Below, piece by piece: positions 21,163 to 32,345 of a stretch of DNA of 64,000 bases (position 1 is the first letter of the stretch; each line of letters opens with the position of its first letter). The stretch is from the NCBI RefSeq assembly GCF_030269925.1, contig NC_085128.1, forward strand, positions 1,986,501 to 2,050,500. Direction: 5' to 3'. The stretch comes from Bombyx mori (Eukaryota; Arthropoda; Insecta; Lepidoptera; Bombycidae). The notes beneath the pieces were generated by a model that was given only the letters and a program-made list of their open reading frames with translations, ran no database searches and was not told where the DNA came from. Position numbers and translations under genes: made by a program.

Positions 21163-22050
21163 AAGTTCCTTAAGGGACGATGCGGAGGGTTTCTTTTTTT
21201 TTCGGGCCGGTGGCCGAACCTCCTACGAGGTCCCGCGCCTAGAGTGTGCGTGGGGTATGTGGGACTCAACGATCTGCAGGTGTGGAGAGCAGACCGCGGG
21301 CCCAAGGAATTTTAAGGCCCATCCACATTTTCCGGGATACCCTGCTGGGCCAGAACCAGCCTGCCGGGTCGGAACGCGATACACCGCCGACCGGGGTGCT
21401 CTTCCACAGTATGTTCGGCGACGACAGCGACGACGAAAACGCGACCCGCATCGCAGTCCGCAGCCGCCGACGCGCCGTCCCGTCCTTCTGGTGCCAGCGC
21501 GCTAGTGTGACGGTAGCGTGCGGCGCAGTCTCAACCCCCTTAGGTCGCCCCGTGACCATCACCGGGAGGAGACTGCCTCCTCATAGGGGCTGGAACTGAA
21601 CAAACGCCCTCCTCCGACCCCCGGCTCGGCGGCGGCGGCACGGCGCTGAGAGGAAAGAAGAGCTCTCCCTCTCCCGTTCATGCGGAGGGGTACCCTAACC
21701 GGCATAAAGCGTCCGTAACATAAGAATTATATTATTTATAATGTATAGTCTTAGTATGATGGCTATACAGTGTCTAATGTATAGTCTACGTGATGACGTG
21801 ATGACGTCATATAAATAGCTGTTTCTTTGTATATTATTAGTATATATTTTTTATAAATGATCGTAAATAAAATAAAGTTGATAACTTTGTAAAGTATGTA
21901 GTTTTTTTATTTTATTTTAATCAATAAAAAAATCATAATAAAAAATGTGTACCCGAATAATTATTTTCTTTACACCTCGAATAGAACTTAATATTAATAT
22001 TTTTATAATAAGGAACTTCGTTCCTATCCGGTGTCCCACGACACCACACA
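21163..22050 (-). repeat. GGAACGAAGTTCC repeat, copy 2, divergent and interrupted
   Basis: One end reads GAAGTTCCTTAAGGGACGAT, the other ATAAGGAACTTCGTTCC then GGTGTCCCACGACACC. The first end is interrupted by the GC-rich insert at 21190-21679. The interior (about 21715-21985) differs from other copies and carries repeated TGATGACG motifs before TATAAATAG. It may be a distinct subfamily or contain a further rearrangement. Confidence 0.75.
21190..21679 (-). mobile_element. GC-rich retroposon insert with 10-bp target duplication
   Basis: 490 bp of GC-rich DNA bounded by ATGCGGAGGG at 21180-21189 and 21680-21689. Intact relatives have one ATGCGGAGGGG at this site. On plus it starts TTTCTTTTTTTTCGGGCCGG, so the minus strand ends in a poly-A-like tail, as for a LINE or SINE. 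Frames of 82-117 codons on plus and 98 on minus lack recognisable domains. It may be the UTR end of an R1-clade or similar LINE; this is unproven. Confidence 0.75.
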
Positions 22051-22057
22051 TTTTTTT

Positions 22058-22170
22058 AGGCGGCTGATGCTGCGGTAGGGAATGGTTTGCCTGTGTTCCC
22101 GGTATTGCTGATGTTCAAGAGCGATGATAACCACTTACCATCAGGTGTGTCCTCGTCTGCCTGTAAAGGT
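22058..22170 (+). mobile_element. Degenerate LINE 3-prime tail (CR1-like family)
   Basis: GGCGGCTGATGCTGCGGTAG, CCGGTATTGCTGATGTTC and ACCATCAGGTGTGTCCTCGT, ending GCCTGTAAAGGTAATAC. This is the divergent counterpart of the UTR at 39437-39552. Confidence 0.55.
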
Positions 22171-22826
22171 AATACTAATAAAGATTCAAAAGGTAAAGAA
22201 ATATGTTTAAAAGCGGTTAGAATGAAAGTGCCAAGTCAAAGTCAAGAAATTACCAAACATTGTAACCAAAAATACGTTTAGTGTTATCAAGTTGTCTCTC
22301 CACCACTGATTTTCCATTAATGAAACGGTTAACGAAAATAATATGGACATTACGGAAAATATTTCCTGCTTAAAGAGACCTAAAAGCCCATCGTTTAAAC
22401 ATTATTCTATGATAAAAATAGGAAATTTCTTTTTAGGTTCATTTAAAATAGTAAACAGATGGATATTTCCGAGAAACCTACTTTTTCATGAAATACAGGA
22501 ACAATATACGCTTTACACTTGAGTAATAAAAAAAGGTATATCGCCGTGTTATGAGCTCGTGTCGTCGTTTTGTTGCTCCCAAGTGTACGCCGAGGTTCGA
22601 ATGACAAATGAAAATGCTATTTTACTTTAAGAGCTCTTTGTATGTATGCGAGAATAATGAATAACCAAGTAACTCTGATTTGTATAACGCTCAGACACTG
22701 TGTTTTCAAACCTAATTACTCAAAAGTAAGTAGTAAAAAAATTTTTTAACAATGTTTATGAAATGATGTGAAATATTTTTTATTTTGTTTTGTCTCCCAT
22801 TTTTCATTGTCTATTGAAGTTCTATT
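22171..22826. other. Unrecognised AT-rich DNA
   Basis: No gene or repeat recognised. Confidence 0.4.
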
Positions 22827-23264
22827 GAAGTCGTCATGGCCTAAAGGATAAGACGTCCGGTGCATTCGTATCTAGCGATGCACCGGTGTTCGAATCCCGC
22901 AGGCGGGTACCAATTTTTCTAATGAAATACGTACTTAACAAATGTTCACGATTGACTTCCACGGTGAAGGAATAACATCGTGTAATAAAAGTGAAACCCG
23001 CAAAATTATAATTTGCGCACTTACTGGTGGTAGGACCACTTGTGAGTCCGCACGGGTAGGTACCACCGCCCCGCCTATTTCTGCCGTGAAGCAGTAATGC
23101 GTTTCGGTTTGAAGGGTGGGGCAGCCATTGTAACTATACTGAGACCTTAGAACCTATATCTCAAGGTGTGTGACGCATTTACGTTGTAGATGTCTATGGG
23201 CTCCAGTAATCACTTAACACAAGGTGGGCTGTGAGCTCGTCCACATGTCCAAGAAAAAAAAAAC
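22827..23264 (+). mobile_element. Bm1 SINE, full length
   Basis: Complete copy. The tRNA-like head GAAGTCGTCATGGCCTAAAG contains an A-box-like TGGCCTAAAGG and, 45 bp on, a B-box GTTCGAATCCC. The middle block CGCAAAATTATAATTTGCGC follows, then the ACTGGTGGTAGGACC body and an A-rich tail. The head's internal RNA polymerase III promoter elements are preserved in sequence. Confidence 0.95.
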
Positions 23265-23831
23265 GCTATTCAGGGTACATTTTTTAATCTTATAACAATA
23301 TTTGTGTCATTTCATTCTTAATCTCCGGTAGCCTGTTGCTTATATAGTTATTCAAACTGCTATCAATAATTATTCCAAATAAATTAGGTGGCATTTAATT
23401 TTATTAGCACATCTTTCATACCCTTGATCATTTTAATTGAGTTTGTCTTAAAGCATTGTGGCATAATAAAGGGCTTATTCGTTCCAAAATCTCCTTACGT
23501 AGACATCGCTTAAGTGTTTTCAGAGCTTAAAATCACTTACAAGCTTTACGACGTACAACTTAGAGCCTAATTGAAAAGTTTTAGAACAGATTTTTGTTTG
23601 AAATCCTTCCTAAGCCTAAGTATATTTGTAACACTATCTATTTTTAAATAAAAACAACCACTTAAGTATCATTTTTTTTTTCTATTTGTTATTCAATTTA
23701 TACATTTCTTTTGGTGGATATCGACGAACTAACAAATGCTAATATCAGTGTGTAGTTTTTTTTTTTTTTTGGAAAAGTCCTTTTTCATGTGCATTTTAAG
23801 GGAAATAAGGAATTGAATTGATTTGAAATTG
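23265..23831. other. Unrecognised AT-rich DNA
   Basis: No gene or repeat recognised. Confidence 0.4.
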
Positions 23832-24158
23832 CCCAAAACACGTCATTACGGATCCTCCCGATCCATTAACGGTGCTTTAGGCACCACAAGCACCGGTCAC
23901 CGTCCTCATCGAACCCGTCGCTTGCGACGAAGTGCTCGACGAGCGAAATAACCCATAGATACAGCCCACTGAGTTTCTCGCCGGATCTTCTCAGTGGGTC
24001 GCGTTTCCGATCCGGTGGTAGATTCTGCGAAGCACTGCTCTTGCTAGGGCCAGTGTTAGCAACACTCCGGTTTGAGCTCCGTGAGCTCACCTACACGTTA
24101 GGGTGAAGCTGCAATAGCCTCTCAAGGTTATCAGAATAGGTATGAAAAGAAAAAAAAA
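23832..24158 (+). pseudogene. BMC1/jockey-like LINE ORF2 end and 3-prime UTR
   Basis: ACGGATCCTCCCGATCCATT encodes the remnant of the tail that reads HVITNPPDPLTVLLG in the 31256 copy. TCTCGCCGGATCTTCTCAGT, CGTTTCCGATCCGGTGGTAG and the CTCAAGGTTATCAG...GGTATGAAAAGAAAAAAAA end follow. It is frameshifted and 5-prime truncated. Confidence 0.82.
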
Positions 24159-24870
24159 GGAATTGAAAGAAGGAATTGAAAATGGACAACAGTCGGTATT
24201 ATACTGGCAATAGGTAACTACTCTACTACTACAAACGGCATCTATGACCAGGGTAAAGTATTTAATGAGCCTCCAAAAGTGTGTAATTACCGGCATCCTT
24301 CCTATTTGGACCTCAAATTTCACGTTGATCATCCACGTTGCGTTGTCCATTGGCTCCAGAAAAACATTATAACAGAGGTCATCAACTTCTTTATCACAAT
24401 AAAAAATAAGACTTAAAAAATTAGCCCATGCAATTGCGGTTTCAACTTTGACAAAAAGAAAACTTTGTAATTTCGAACACGGAACAGTCTAAAATTTTAA
24501 CAAAGAAAACACTGGTATTAAATGAAGCTCGAATATTCTTAACAATGTGCTTACTTTATGCATGACGCGTTCCCGTCGCTTGACACTGTTTCGCTTTTAG
24601 GTAATAATCTTCACGTTGCGAATTCCATGGGCTTACTGCACTAAGAACATTTTCTTTGCAACACCGTTGGTTAACATAGCTTGTTCTAAATGTGGCACTG
24701 AGTTCGAAGTGGAAATAAGTCTTTTGTTTATTTCTCGAGGTTTGGTATTCCCAAAGAGGTTTTATCGTTTGAATGTAAGTACGTCGTGTGCATTATGTAC
24801 TGCTCTGTTTTATTACCGCATCGAATGAATTATGCCTATTTATCGAAGCACACTCACCACTAGTCATTTG
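24159..24870. other. Unrecognised DNA
   Basis: An 87-codon minus frame (24087-24350) and a 70-codon plus frame (24616-24828) resemble no known protein. Confidence 0.4.
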
Positions 24871-24984
24871 TTCTTCTCAATCGTGTAACTCTTGACAGAG
24901 TCGTCGTGATCGTCATATAGTGTTGGAGGGATTAGACTTGACGCCTCTCACGATGGCCCGCCATCTCTCCCATCTAGGCCATGC
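24871..24984 (-). mobile_element. LINE 3-prime end fragment, probably RTE-like
   Basis: Reverse complement reads GGGAGAGATGGCGGGCCATC, then ACGATCACGACGACTCTGTC. It matches the plus-strand fragment at 7222-7345. Confidence 0.6.
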
Positions 24985-25027
24985 ATTTTTAAATACCACT
25001 GGTTATGCATTGGTAACATTTAAAAAT

Positions 25028-25101
25028 AAAAATCTTACGTTACGGACGTTTTTTCCCGGTTAGGGTACCTCTCCGCATCGTACCATAAGGAACTTCATTC
25101 C
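25028..25101 (+). repeat. GGAACGAAGTTCC repeat, truncated copy 3
   Basis: Only the terminal 74 bp: AATCTTACGTTACGGACGTT, CCGGTTAGGGTACCTCTCCG and ATAAGGAACTTCATTCC, followed by an A run. Confidence 0.8.
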
Positions 25102-25141
25102 AAAAAAAAAAAAATGGTTGTCTAAGTTGTTGGTTGGTTGG

Positions 25142-25260
25142 TTTTTTTTTTTATTGCTTAGATGGGTGGACGAGCTCACAGCCCACCTGTTGTTAAGTGG
25201 TTACTGGAGTCCATAGACATCTACAACGTAAATGCGCCACCCACCTTGAGATATAAGTTG
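25142..25260 (-). mobile_element. Bm1-type SINE, strongly truncated
   Basis: T run, TTGCTTAGATGGGTGGACGA, GCTCACAGCCCACCTGTTGT, ending CCACCTTGAGATATAAGTT. Confidence 0.88.
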
Positions 25261-25992
25261 TATGCGGTGGTATGCGTAAATGGAAGGATAAGGATATATT
25301 GCGTGCCATCACGGTTTGATGTAACTATCATATATATATTTCTGCTTCGATACAAACATCATAGTAAAAAAATTCCATAGATACCTTATTTTAGACGTAA
25401 TCTAAATTTTAAAAATTCTCAATTTTCTACCTCAATATTTCATATTCTCGTCGCCGCAAAAATCGTTCGCGTCGCAAATCGATCCGAGTTACCGAGAACT
25501 TTCCAACCGCACAATACTCCTGTTTGATTGATGGCGCTCACTGTAACGAAGGTGAAGAGCTGAGGGTTCATTAAGTCGCCTCTCTTGATTTATAACAGCA
25601 ATGTTAAATTTAAACTTTTTATAAGTTGACTTTCACGATATTGTATTCATGCCCTTAAAGAATACAATGTCTGATGCCCTCGTATTCAACGACACGATTA
25701 TATCAGATTCCGCCCAGAAATCGCATCTATCATGTGTTGCGTTATACCATTTAAGAATTTTCATAATTACTAAGTCAAATTCGGAAGCCACTATTCTGCC
25801 TATTACAGCTGCTTTCTGCCTATTCATGCGGTTCGGTTTGTGAGGTAGGACAGTTATTAAGCAATGCTACTAAGACTTCGATCTTAGGATTCAATATGGA
25901 TGTCTATTAGTCAGTTAGTCAATGAGCTCGCTTACATATTTACACCAAAAAACCTGCTTAGATATACAAACGGACTCTCGGCCTATATCATT
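25261..25992. other. Unrecognised DNA, CpG-richer patch
   Basis: 25448-25520 is relatively CpG-rich (CGTCGCCGCAAAAATCGTTC). No gene or repeat was recognised. Confidence 0.35.
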
Positions 25993-26442
25993 GTCGTCGT
26001 CGTGGCCTAAAGGATAAGACGTCCGGTGCATTCGAATCTAGCGATGCACTGGTGTTCGAATCCCGCAGGCGGGTACCAATTTTTCTAATGAAATACGTAC
26101 TTAACAAACGTTGTTCACGATCGACTTCCAGGGTGAAGGAATAGCATCGTGTAATAAAAATCAAACCCGCAAAATTATGATTTGTGTAATTAGTGGTGGT
26201 AGGACCTCTTGTGAGTTGTGAGTCCGCACGGGTAGGTACCACCGCCCCGCCTATTTCTGCCGTGAAGCAGTAATGCGTTTCGGCTTGAAGGGTGGGGCAG
26301 CCGTTGTAACTATACTGAGACCTTAGACCTTATATCTCAATGTGGGTGGCGGCATTTACGTTATAGATGTCTATGGGCTCCAGTAACCACCTAACACCGG
26401 GTGGGCTGTGAGCTCGTCCACCCAACTAAGCAATAAAAAAAA
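25993..26442 (+). mobile_element. Bm1 SINE, full length
   Basis: Complete with head GTCGTCGTGGCCTAAAGGAT and B-box GTTCGAATCCC, the body motif, and a short internal duplication (TTGTGAGTTGTGAGTCCGC near 26210). Tail AGCAATAAAAAAAA. Confidence 0.95.
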
Positions 26443-27276
26443 GTTTAGGAGCATCCGCTACAACATGTTGCTAGTTTCCATACAAAAAAGTATTTGTCTT
26501 AAAGTATCGCAGTGTCAGAGCCCTACGGCCTATATCATGTTAAACGTTCACCCTGCTATCACGTTAGGCGGTCAACAAATCAAAGGCACCGCAAATTAAC
26601 ATCGCTACCCACATTCGCGATAAAAGACATCGTAAAAGATTATATACCTCATTTGAAGTTTCATTATGAACAATGTCGCATAACTGCAATTGAATGAGCA
26701 ACGCTCCGTGCAAGCCAACTTACCACGAGCTTAATGTAGCGTGAATTGTAAATTAATATTCGGTTTATCTTAATGGTCCCGCTGTAGTCTGCGGAAGTTG
26801 GTTGCATTTCAAATTTATTTACGGTGATAATTTTGCATGTCTGTTCATTTAAGTTTGGCTTTGAAGCTTTTCAATATATAGGCGGTTTTCAAAATATTGC
26901 CTTTTAATGTCCGTATCACCTACTGCGGACAATGTCCAGTGCGCTAGTATCGGGTTATGTCAGTACACTAGGGTTGCCAACTGTTTCTTTTTATTTATCT
27001 CGGCGATTGATGTCGCAACCCTGAGGTAAATTAGTTACTGGAATATTGTCTAAGTGTAATATAAACGTATGAACGTACATGAAGTCTAAATCTAGTACAA
27101 CCATTTTATTGTATTTTTAACGCGAAAGAATGAGTAGTTTGGGGCAGGAAAGGGCAGGGTGCTAGTATCTACTCGTGCGGACTCATTAGACGTCCTATCG
27201 GTGTAGGCGCAAATTTATCCGATCATTTCTCGTGGAAGTTAGCCGTGTAAGTGTTTTAAGTATGTATTTAATAAGA
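26443..27276. other. Unrecognised, repeat-poor DNA
   Basis: No gene was recognised. 26620-26870 is single-copy-looking with balanced composition. A small degenerate Bm1-like piece may be at 27168-27200. Confidence 0.35.
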
Positions 27277-27712
27277 ACTAGAGGTCCCGCAGTAGTTGAA
27301 ATTCGACTATAATTAATTGGAATTGTAAGTTTGTACACTATTATGATTGTATTTTCATAGACTATTATACTTCTATAATCACAAATTTCGCCAAGACTAC
27401 ACTATAGAAAAATATTAATAAAGACAAACAATATTTAATCTATTCTCAATTTGACCACAGACGTTAAGAACAAAAGTTTGACAATACATAAATAGTATAC
27501 ATGCGTGTGTTTGTCAAATACATGGCAGTGTGTGTAATGTTTTCTTTATTGATTTACTATATCTTTTATGCATTATTTTAAAAAAATATTAGCATTGTGC
27601 ACTTCTTCTCTATATTCTCTACAAGTGTCGAAATTTTCATACTCCTCCGTCCCCGCAATTTTCGTAAAAAGGGATACAAAGTTTTTGCTTCACGTATTAA
27701 TATATAGATATA
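27277..27712 (+). repeat. ACTAGAGGTCCC repeat, copy 2, uninterrupted
   Basis: Starts ACTAGAGGTCCCGCAGTAGT and ends TTCACGTATTAATATATAGA. It provides the empty-site reference (AGACGTTAAG near 27469) for the insertion at 19256-19662. Confidence 0.88.
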
Positions 27713-27776
27713 CTGAATTGAACACCTACTTGCTTTAATTAGTAATTTAAAATAAAAAATATAAGAAAAAAATATA

Positions 27777-28213
27777 ATTTTTTTATTGCTTTTTTGGATG
27801 GATGAGCTCACAGCCCACCTGATTTTAAGTAGATACCGAAGCCCATAGACATCTACAGCGTAAATACTGCCACCCATCTTGAGAGATGAGTTCTAAGTTC
27901 TCAATATGGTTACAACGGCTGCCCCGCCCTTCAAACTAAAACGCATTACTGCTTCACCTCAGAATTAGGCAGGGTGGTGGTACCTTCCGGTTCACACATT
28001 CACAAAAAGTTCCTACCATCAGTAATTACGCAAATAATAATTTTGCGGGTTTGATTTTTATTACACGATGTTATTCCTTCACCGTGGAAGTAAATCGTGA
28101 ATAATTGATAAGTACGTATTTCATTACAAAAATTGGCACCCGCCTGCGGGATTCGAATACTGTTTCATCGCTAGATACGAATGCACTGGGCATCCTCTAG
28201 GCCACGAGGATTT
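27777..28213 (-). mobile_element. Bm1 SINE, full length, aged
   Basis: Reverse complete copy: T-rich tail, GATGAGCTCACAGCCCACCT, GGTTCCTACCATCAGTAATT-like middle, and a head ending GGCCACGAGGATTTC at 28213. The body and the second half of the head are diverged. Confidence 0.9.
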
Positions 28214-28231
28214 CAAAAATGCCAATACAAA

Positions 28232-28546
28232 TGTGGCGGGTAGCCATCATACAACGCAAGATAATTGACAGATGCCTGAATCTCGCTTACGACATTTTCA
28301 AAATAAAGCGAATATATACAAGTTCCGAACAACAACATTGGGACCGTCGGTGTACCTACAAATTACACCAATTGCGGTGCAAGTGCGGTGCACCAAGCGG
28401 ATGATATTGCGAGCAATATCATCCGCTTGGTGTAATTTGTAGATGCTTAACGATAAAGAGAAGATCTTCCACCGAGCGGAAAATGTCATAAGCGAGATTC
28501 AGGCATCTGTCAATTATCTTGCGTTGTATGATGGCTACCCGCCACA
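28232..28546. mobile_element. 315-bp foldback/MITE element
   Basis: The outer inverted repeats (28232-28299 and 28479-28546) match at 67 of 68 positions, starting TGTGGCGGGTAGCCATCATA. A second, perfect 20-bp palindrome (CACCAAGCGGATGATATTGC at 28391-28410 with its complement at 28413-28432, GA loop) lies in the centre. The element is flanked by CAAA on both sides (28228-28231, 28547-28550), a possible 4-bp target duplication. There is no coding capacity. The class is not assigned. Confidence 0.9.
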
Positions 28547-29894
28547 CAAATAAATAAAATACCAATTATTTACTGCCTAAGTTTAATATGCCGGTATGCC
28601 GAATTACTCATGCACACCGTACGTGTTGTATTTTGGACTACAACTTCATTACAACATACACAAACTACATAACCCTTCACGGGTCTAACTTAGCTACATA
28701 ACACTACGACGAAAGTTAGTTATAATAAGAACAGATTCATGAGCGAAGTTCGCGCAAAATTTCTAGTGGCGAGGAACAATTTCCAGACAAATCATATACA
28801 GGAGCTGTTATAGCTGGGAGCATGCTAAACGTACTTCGTACATCGCATTACGGGACCCTTGCTGTTTCACGTTACAGTTTTATAGTCTAAGAGCTAGAAA
28901 CGGTAAATCAAATAAATTTGAAAAAAAAAAACTAATATTATTTTGGTTGTGATTTGAAAATGCTGACTGCAAAAGTAAATGTAAAAGTCACACGTCACAA
29001 AAAAAGCTTTTGTCTCATTCTCTCGCTGGCTGATACCTAAGCATTTATAAGTTTGGCTCTTTTTTGTTTCATTTAGTTTAAAATAACAATGAAACTGGAA
29101 AAAATCAAACTCCCGCATTCCAAAGCAGGATTCTCGTATGCTATACGTACCGAAAACACTAACTCTGAATAGCAAAGACATTTCACAAAAATACTGACTG
29201 ACGAGAAATATGACCATTTATGATGTTGTAGTCAGAGTCGTAAACCGATAAGTGAACAAAAAGATGAAAACTAAGTTATAGTAATAAAATAACACGTTTT
29301 AATTTGCTGTAATTAAATCACGAGGACGACGTCATCAGCCAGCGCTGATAGGTAAGGCATTCCATAACAGCGACCTTTGACAAAGCAACACGCACGAGAC
29401 ACGGGTACTCAGCATATTTTATTATTGTCCTTTTGTTATAATACTATACTTTAATTTGTCCTTCAAAAAGCTTTCTGCGCGACATCGACATATGGATTGA
29501 TAAAGATTAGAGATGATGAGTATTAGAGTATTAGATTATGAGTCACAGATTAGTATCTGTTACTCATAAAATGTCTCTACGGACGTTTGATAGCGAAATA
29601 GGTTCGCATACCCTTATATGTGTTTACTAATAAATTCAATATTGTCATGTAAGATTCTCTGAAGGTATAACTTATGCAGGAAACTATCAATTCTTTAAAG
29701 CACTCAATGCGGAGCTATCTGAGGAATTGTTGGAGATGATTAATTCCTTCGTGTTCCTTTCAAATGATATTTAAGGAGAGTTTACAACAATAGGCAGCGG
29801 TTTGATATTGCCTTAACGAAGGTAACCAACTAACATAAAGTAGACGGTATGATTGTTACTACAATGGCAATAAAAATAAATTGAATATGTATGT
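28547..29894. other. Unrecognised DNA
   Basis: A 107-codon minus frame (28894-29217) has no recognisable similarity and is rich in F/Y/K, as expected of AT-rich chance frames. No repeat was recognised. Confidence 0.4.
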
Positions 29895-30077
29895 ATGCCC
29901 ATAGACATCTACAACGTAAATGCGCCACACACTTTGAGATATAAGTTCTAAGGTCTCAGTATGGTTACAACGGCTGCCCCGCCCTTCAAACCGAAACGCA
30001 TTACTGCTTCACGGCCGAAATAGACAGGGTGGTGGTACCTACCCGTGCGGACTCACAAGAGGTCCTACCACCAGTAA
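29895..30077 (-). mobile_element. Bm1-type SINE, truncated at both ends
   Basis: CCCATAGACATCTACAACGT, GGCTGCCCCGCCCTTCAAAC, ending GAGGTCCTACCACCAGTAA. Both the A-rich tail and the tRNA-like head are missing. Confidence 0.87.
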
Positions 30078-30512
30078 AGAAAATATGTATTGATATATTA
30101 TTATGCATCACATGACGAAATTAAAAGAATTTCTACCTCCTAGTTCGAGCTCCTTAAACTCAAGTACGCTTCGGTCGGTCCCGCGAACTTTGCTCGTAAT
30201 TCGTCTCGCTACGTCCCTCTTTAGGTCACGTACGGTGCCCTAAATTTAAAGGAAAACACTCAAATAACTCGTGAGCCAACTGCGCAAGGAAACACACTGC
30301 AATATAATATGAGAACATTTCTATTCTATATCTATGAAGGAATTAACTGAAAACTAATTGATCAATCAAATAATAGTATATTTAGCTGAAAAACGAAAAG
30401 AGCTTTTTTTAAATACCAAGCGAAACTAACAATTAACTTCGTAATGTTTTTATTCTGTTGGTCGGGATGTTAAAGCGAAATTATAAAATTATTGATAAAT
30501 TAAATAAATTAT
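30078..30512. other. Unrecognised DNA
   Basis: A CpG-richer patch at 30140-30245 (GTTCGAGCTCCTTAAACTCA...) is not assignable. No gene was seen. Confidence 0.35.
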
Positions 30513-30632
30513 TAAGACCTTAGAACTCATATCTCAAGGTGGGTACGGGATTTACGTTGTAAATGTATATGTGCTCCGGTAACCACTTAACACCAGTTAA
30601 GCTGTGAGATCGTTTACACATCTATGTAGTAA
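30513..30632 (+). mobile_element. Bm1-type SINE remnant
   Basis: AAGACCTTAGAACTCATATC, CTCAAGGTGGGTACGGGATT and GTAACCACTTAACACCAGTT mark a degenerate 3-prime fragment. Confidence 0.75.
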
Positions 30633-31255
30633 AATGTAATAAAATAAAAAGTTTTGATACAAGTTACAAGATTACATACAAACATACCACGCTAATGTAC
30701 TAAAAAGCGTTCCAACTATTTTTAAGCGATATTTCGTAGATTTCGACTAGGGTTCAGTAGTCACAGTAGCCAACAAATACTCAACGTGAAAGCCAATACC
30801 CATCTTGAGATATGAGGTGGAAATCTCAATTGTAAAACGGATTTTACAGTCATCCAACCGCAATGGATCACCTCTTCACGGCTGGATAATAAATAGTATG
30901 TGCCGAGATTATGCCCAATCCTTATTCTAGCATTAATTAATTTAGGCCACAATAAATTAAATTAATTTATAATGATTCATTGTATATTCTGTCTGGTTTT
31001 CAAAGAGGAGACACGGGAACATGTTTATCGGTGAGATATCCAGTGTATCGACCAATGCCTTCATACTAGTCCTCGAATCCCAAATTAGGTCACAATTTCT
31101 AAGAAACTATTCCACCTAACACATTATGTTCATGAACTAGTTTCACTATTATGGCCTAATATCGTATCGAATAACTATCGAACTCGCAAAGTTTTGTAAT
31201 TAACCGATGTAATTACCGTAAATTAAATATGTATAATGCCAAGCAACGGGCGGCG
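30633..31255. other. Unrecognised DNA
   Basis: 30780-30890 resembles a very old reverse Bm1 (CCCATCTTGAGATATGAGG), uncertain. No gene was seen. Confidence 0.3.
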
Positions 31256-31799
31256 ATCCGCGGCCCACACTAACTTGAAACCCCTTCAGGTTATTCAATC
31301 CCGATTTTGCAGGATATCGGTCGGAGCACCATGGTTCCTTAGGAACGTGGATCTCCATGATGACCTGAAACTTGACTCGGTCAGTAAGTATCTACAGAAG
31401 GCGGCACGACATGAGAACCCTCTTGTCGTGGCCGCTGGAAACCACATTCCCGATCCTGAAGACCGAATGGTAAACAATCAACGTCGTCCAAAACATGTCA
31501 TTACGAATCCTCCCGATCCTTTAACGGTGCTTTTAGGTACCACAAGCGCCGGTTACCGTGCTCGTCGAGCCCTTCGTCACAAGCGACGGGTTTACGAATT
31601 AACTCATAGACACAACCCACTAAGTTTCTCGGCGGATCTTCCTGTGGGTCGCGTTTCCGATCCGGTGGTAGATTCTGCGCATCACTGCTCTTGCAGCATT
31701 GTTAACACCACTCCGGTTTGAGCCCCGTGAGCTCACCTACTAGTTAAGGTAACGCTGAAATAGCCCTCAAGGTTATCTCAGCTTCGGTAGGAAAAAAAA
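31256..31799 (+). pseudogene. BMC1/jockey-like LINE ORF2 C-terminus with UTR
   Basis: The open frame includes IQSRFCRISVGAPWFLRNVD, LHDDLKLDSVSKYLQ, RRPKHVITNPPDPL and LTHRHNPLSFSADLP. It parallels the tail of the 16421-17516 copy (QSRFCRLAVGAPWFVRNVDL, RRPRHVLTNPSDPI), so it is the related but distinct second LINE subfamily here. The UTR has GAGCCCCGTGAGCTCACCTA and ends CTTCGGTAGGAAAAAAAA. An internal deletion after KYLQ shortens it. It is 5-prime truncated. Confidence 0.87.
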
Positions 31800-32221
31800 G
31801 GGCGGCGGTTAGCTAACTCGAACAAGGGCTTCAGTAGCCCAGAGGAACTAGATCGCCTCTGACGCGGGAACCTACCATTAGTAATTTTCCCAAGAAAACC
31901 TTATGAATGAGTTCTACGAGTAATATTGATGTAAGGACTTTGGACGATCCAATTAACAAACGGTGCCAGTTGGTACCCAGGCCAAGTGGTGTGAAGTACG
32001 CTAACATAGTCCAAACAAAAGTGTTCCGTAAAGGTCACGACCCTCAGCACAGGAACACGATGCAAGGAGGAGGAGTATGTAATTATTAGCTTACACGACT
32101 AGGTACCAATGGCCTGCCTATTTCTATCGTCAAGCAGACATGCATCGCGTTTTGAAAAATAAGAGGCATTATTAAAATGATGGTATGATATCGGTCCTGA
32201 TAGCTGCACAGTATATTTTTT
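31800..32221. other. Unrecognised DNA
   Basis: A 60-codon frame at 31907-32089 is not recognised. No repeat was seen. Confidence 0.35.
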
Positions 32222-32345
32222 TATTACGCCTATTAGCAGACGAGCATACGGCCTGGTCTATATATTTGATGGTAAATAGTTACCGTCGCTCATGGACTTC
32301 AGCAATGCATGAAGCATAACCAAGCCGCTACCTACTACATGATAT
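32222..32345 (-). mobile_element. CR1-like LINE 3-prime tail, degenerate
   Basis: ATTAGCAGACGAGCATACGG, ACCGTCGCTCATGGACTTCA and AACCAAGCCGCTACCTACTA parallel the reverse tail at 4394-4630. Confidence 0.65.

Noticed and set aside
21246..21599. 117-codon GC-rich frame as a possible gene
   Set aside because: It lies wholly within an insert with target-site duplication, overlaps 82- and 98-codon frames in other phases, and shows no domain.
22827..22910. tRNA-like A and B boxes, possible tRNA gene
   Set aside because: The segment is the head of a full-length Bm1 SINE, repeated at 25993, 33132, 45879, 47799, 51289 and 62603, without a tRNA-like 3-prime half and acceptor pairing.
24616..24828. 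Frame starting MLRIPWAYCT-like, resembling the RTE motif MLRIPW at 18364-18850
   Set aside because: Only about six residues match and the rest is unrelated; the nucleotide match GTTGCGAATTCCATGG is too short to call a LINE.
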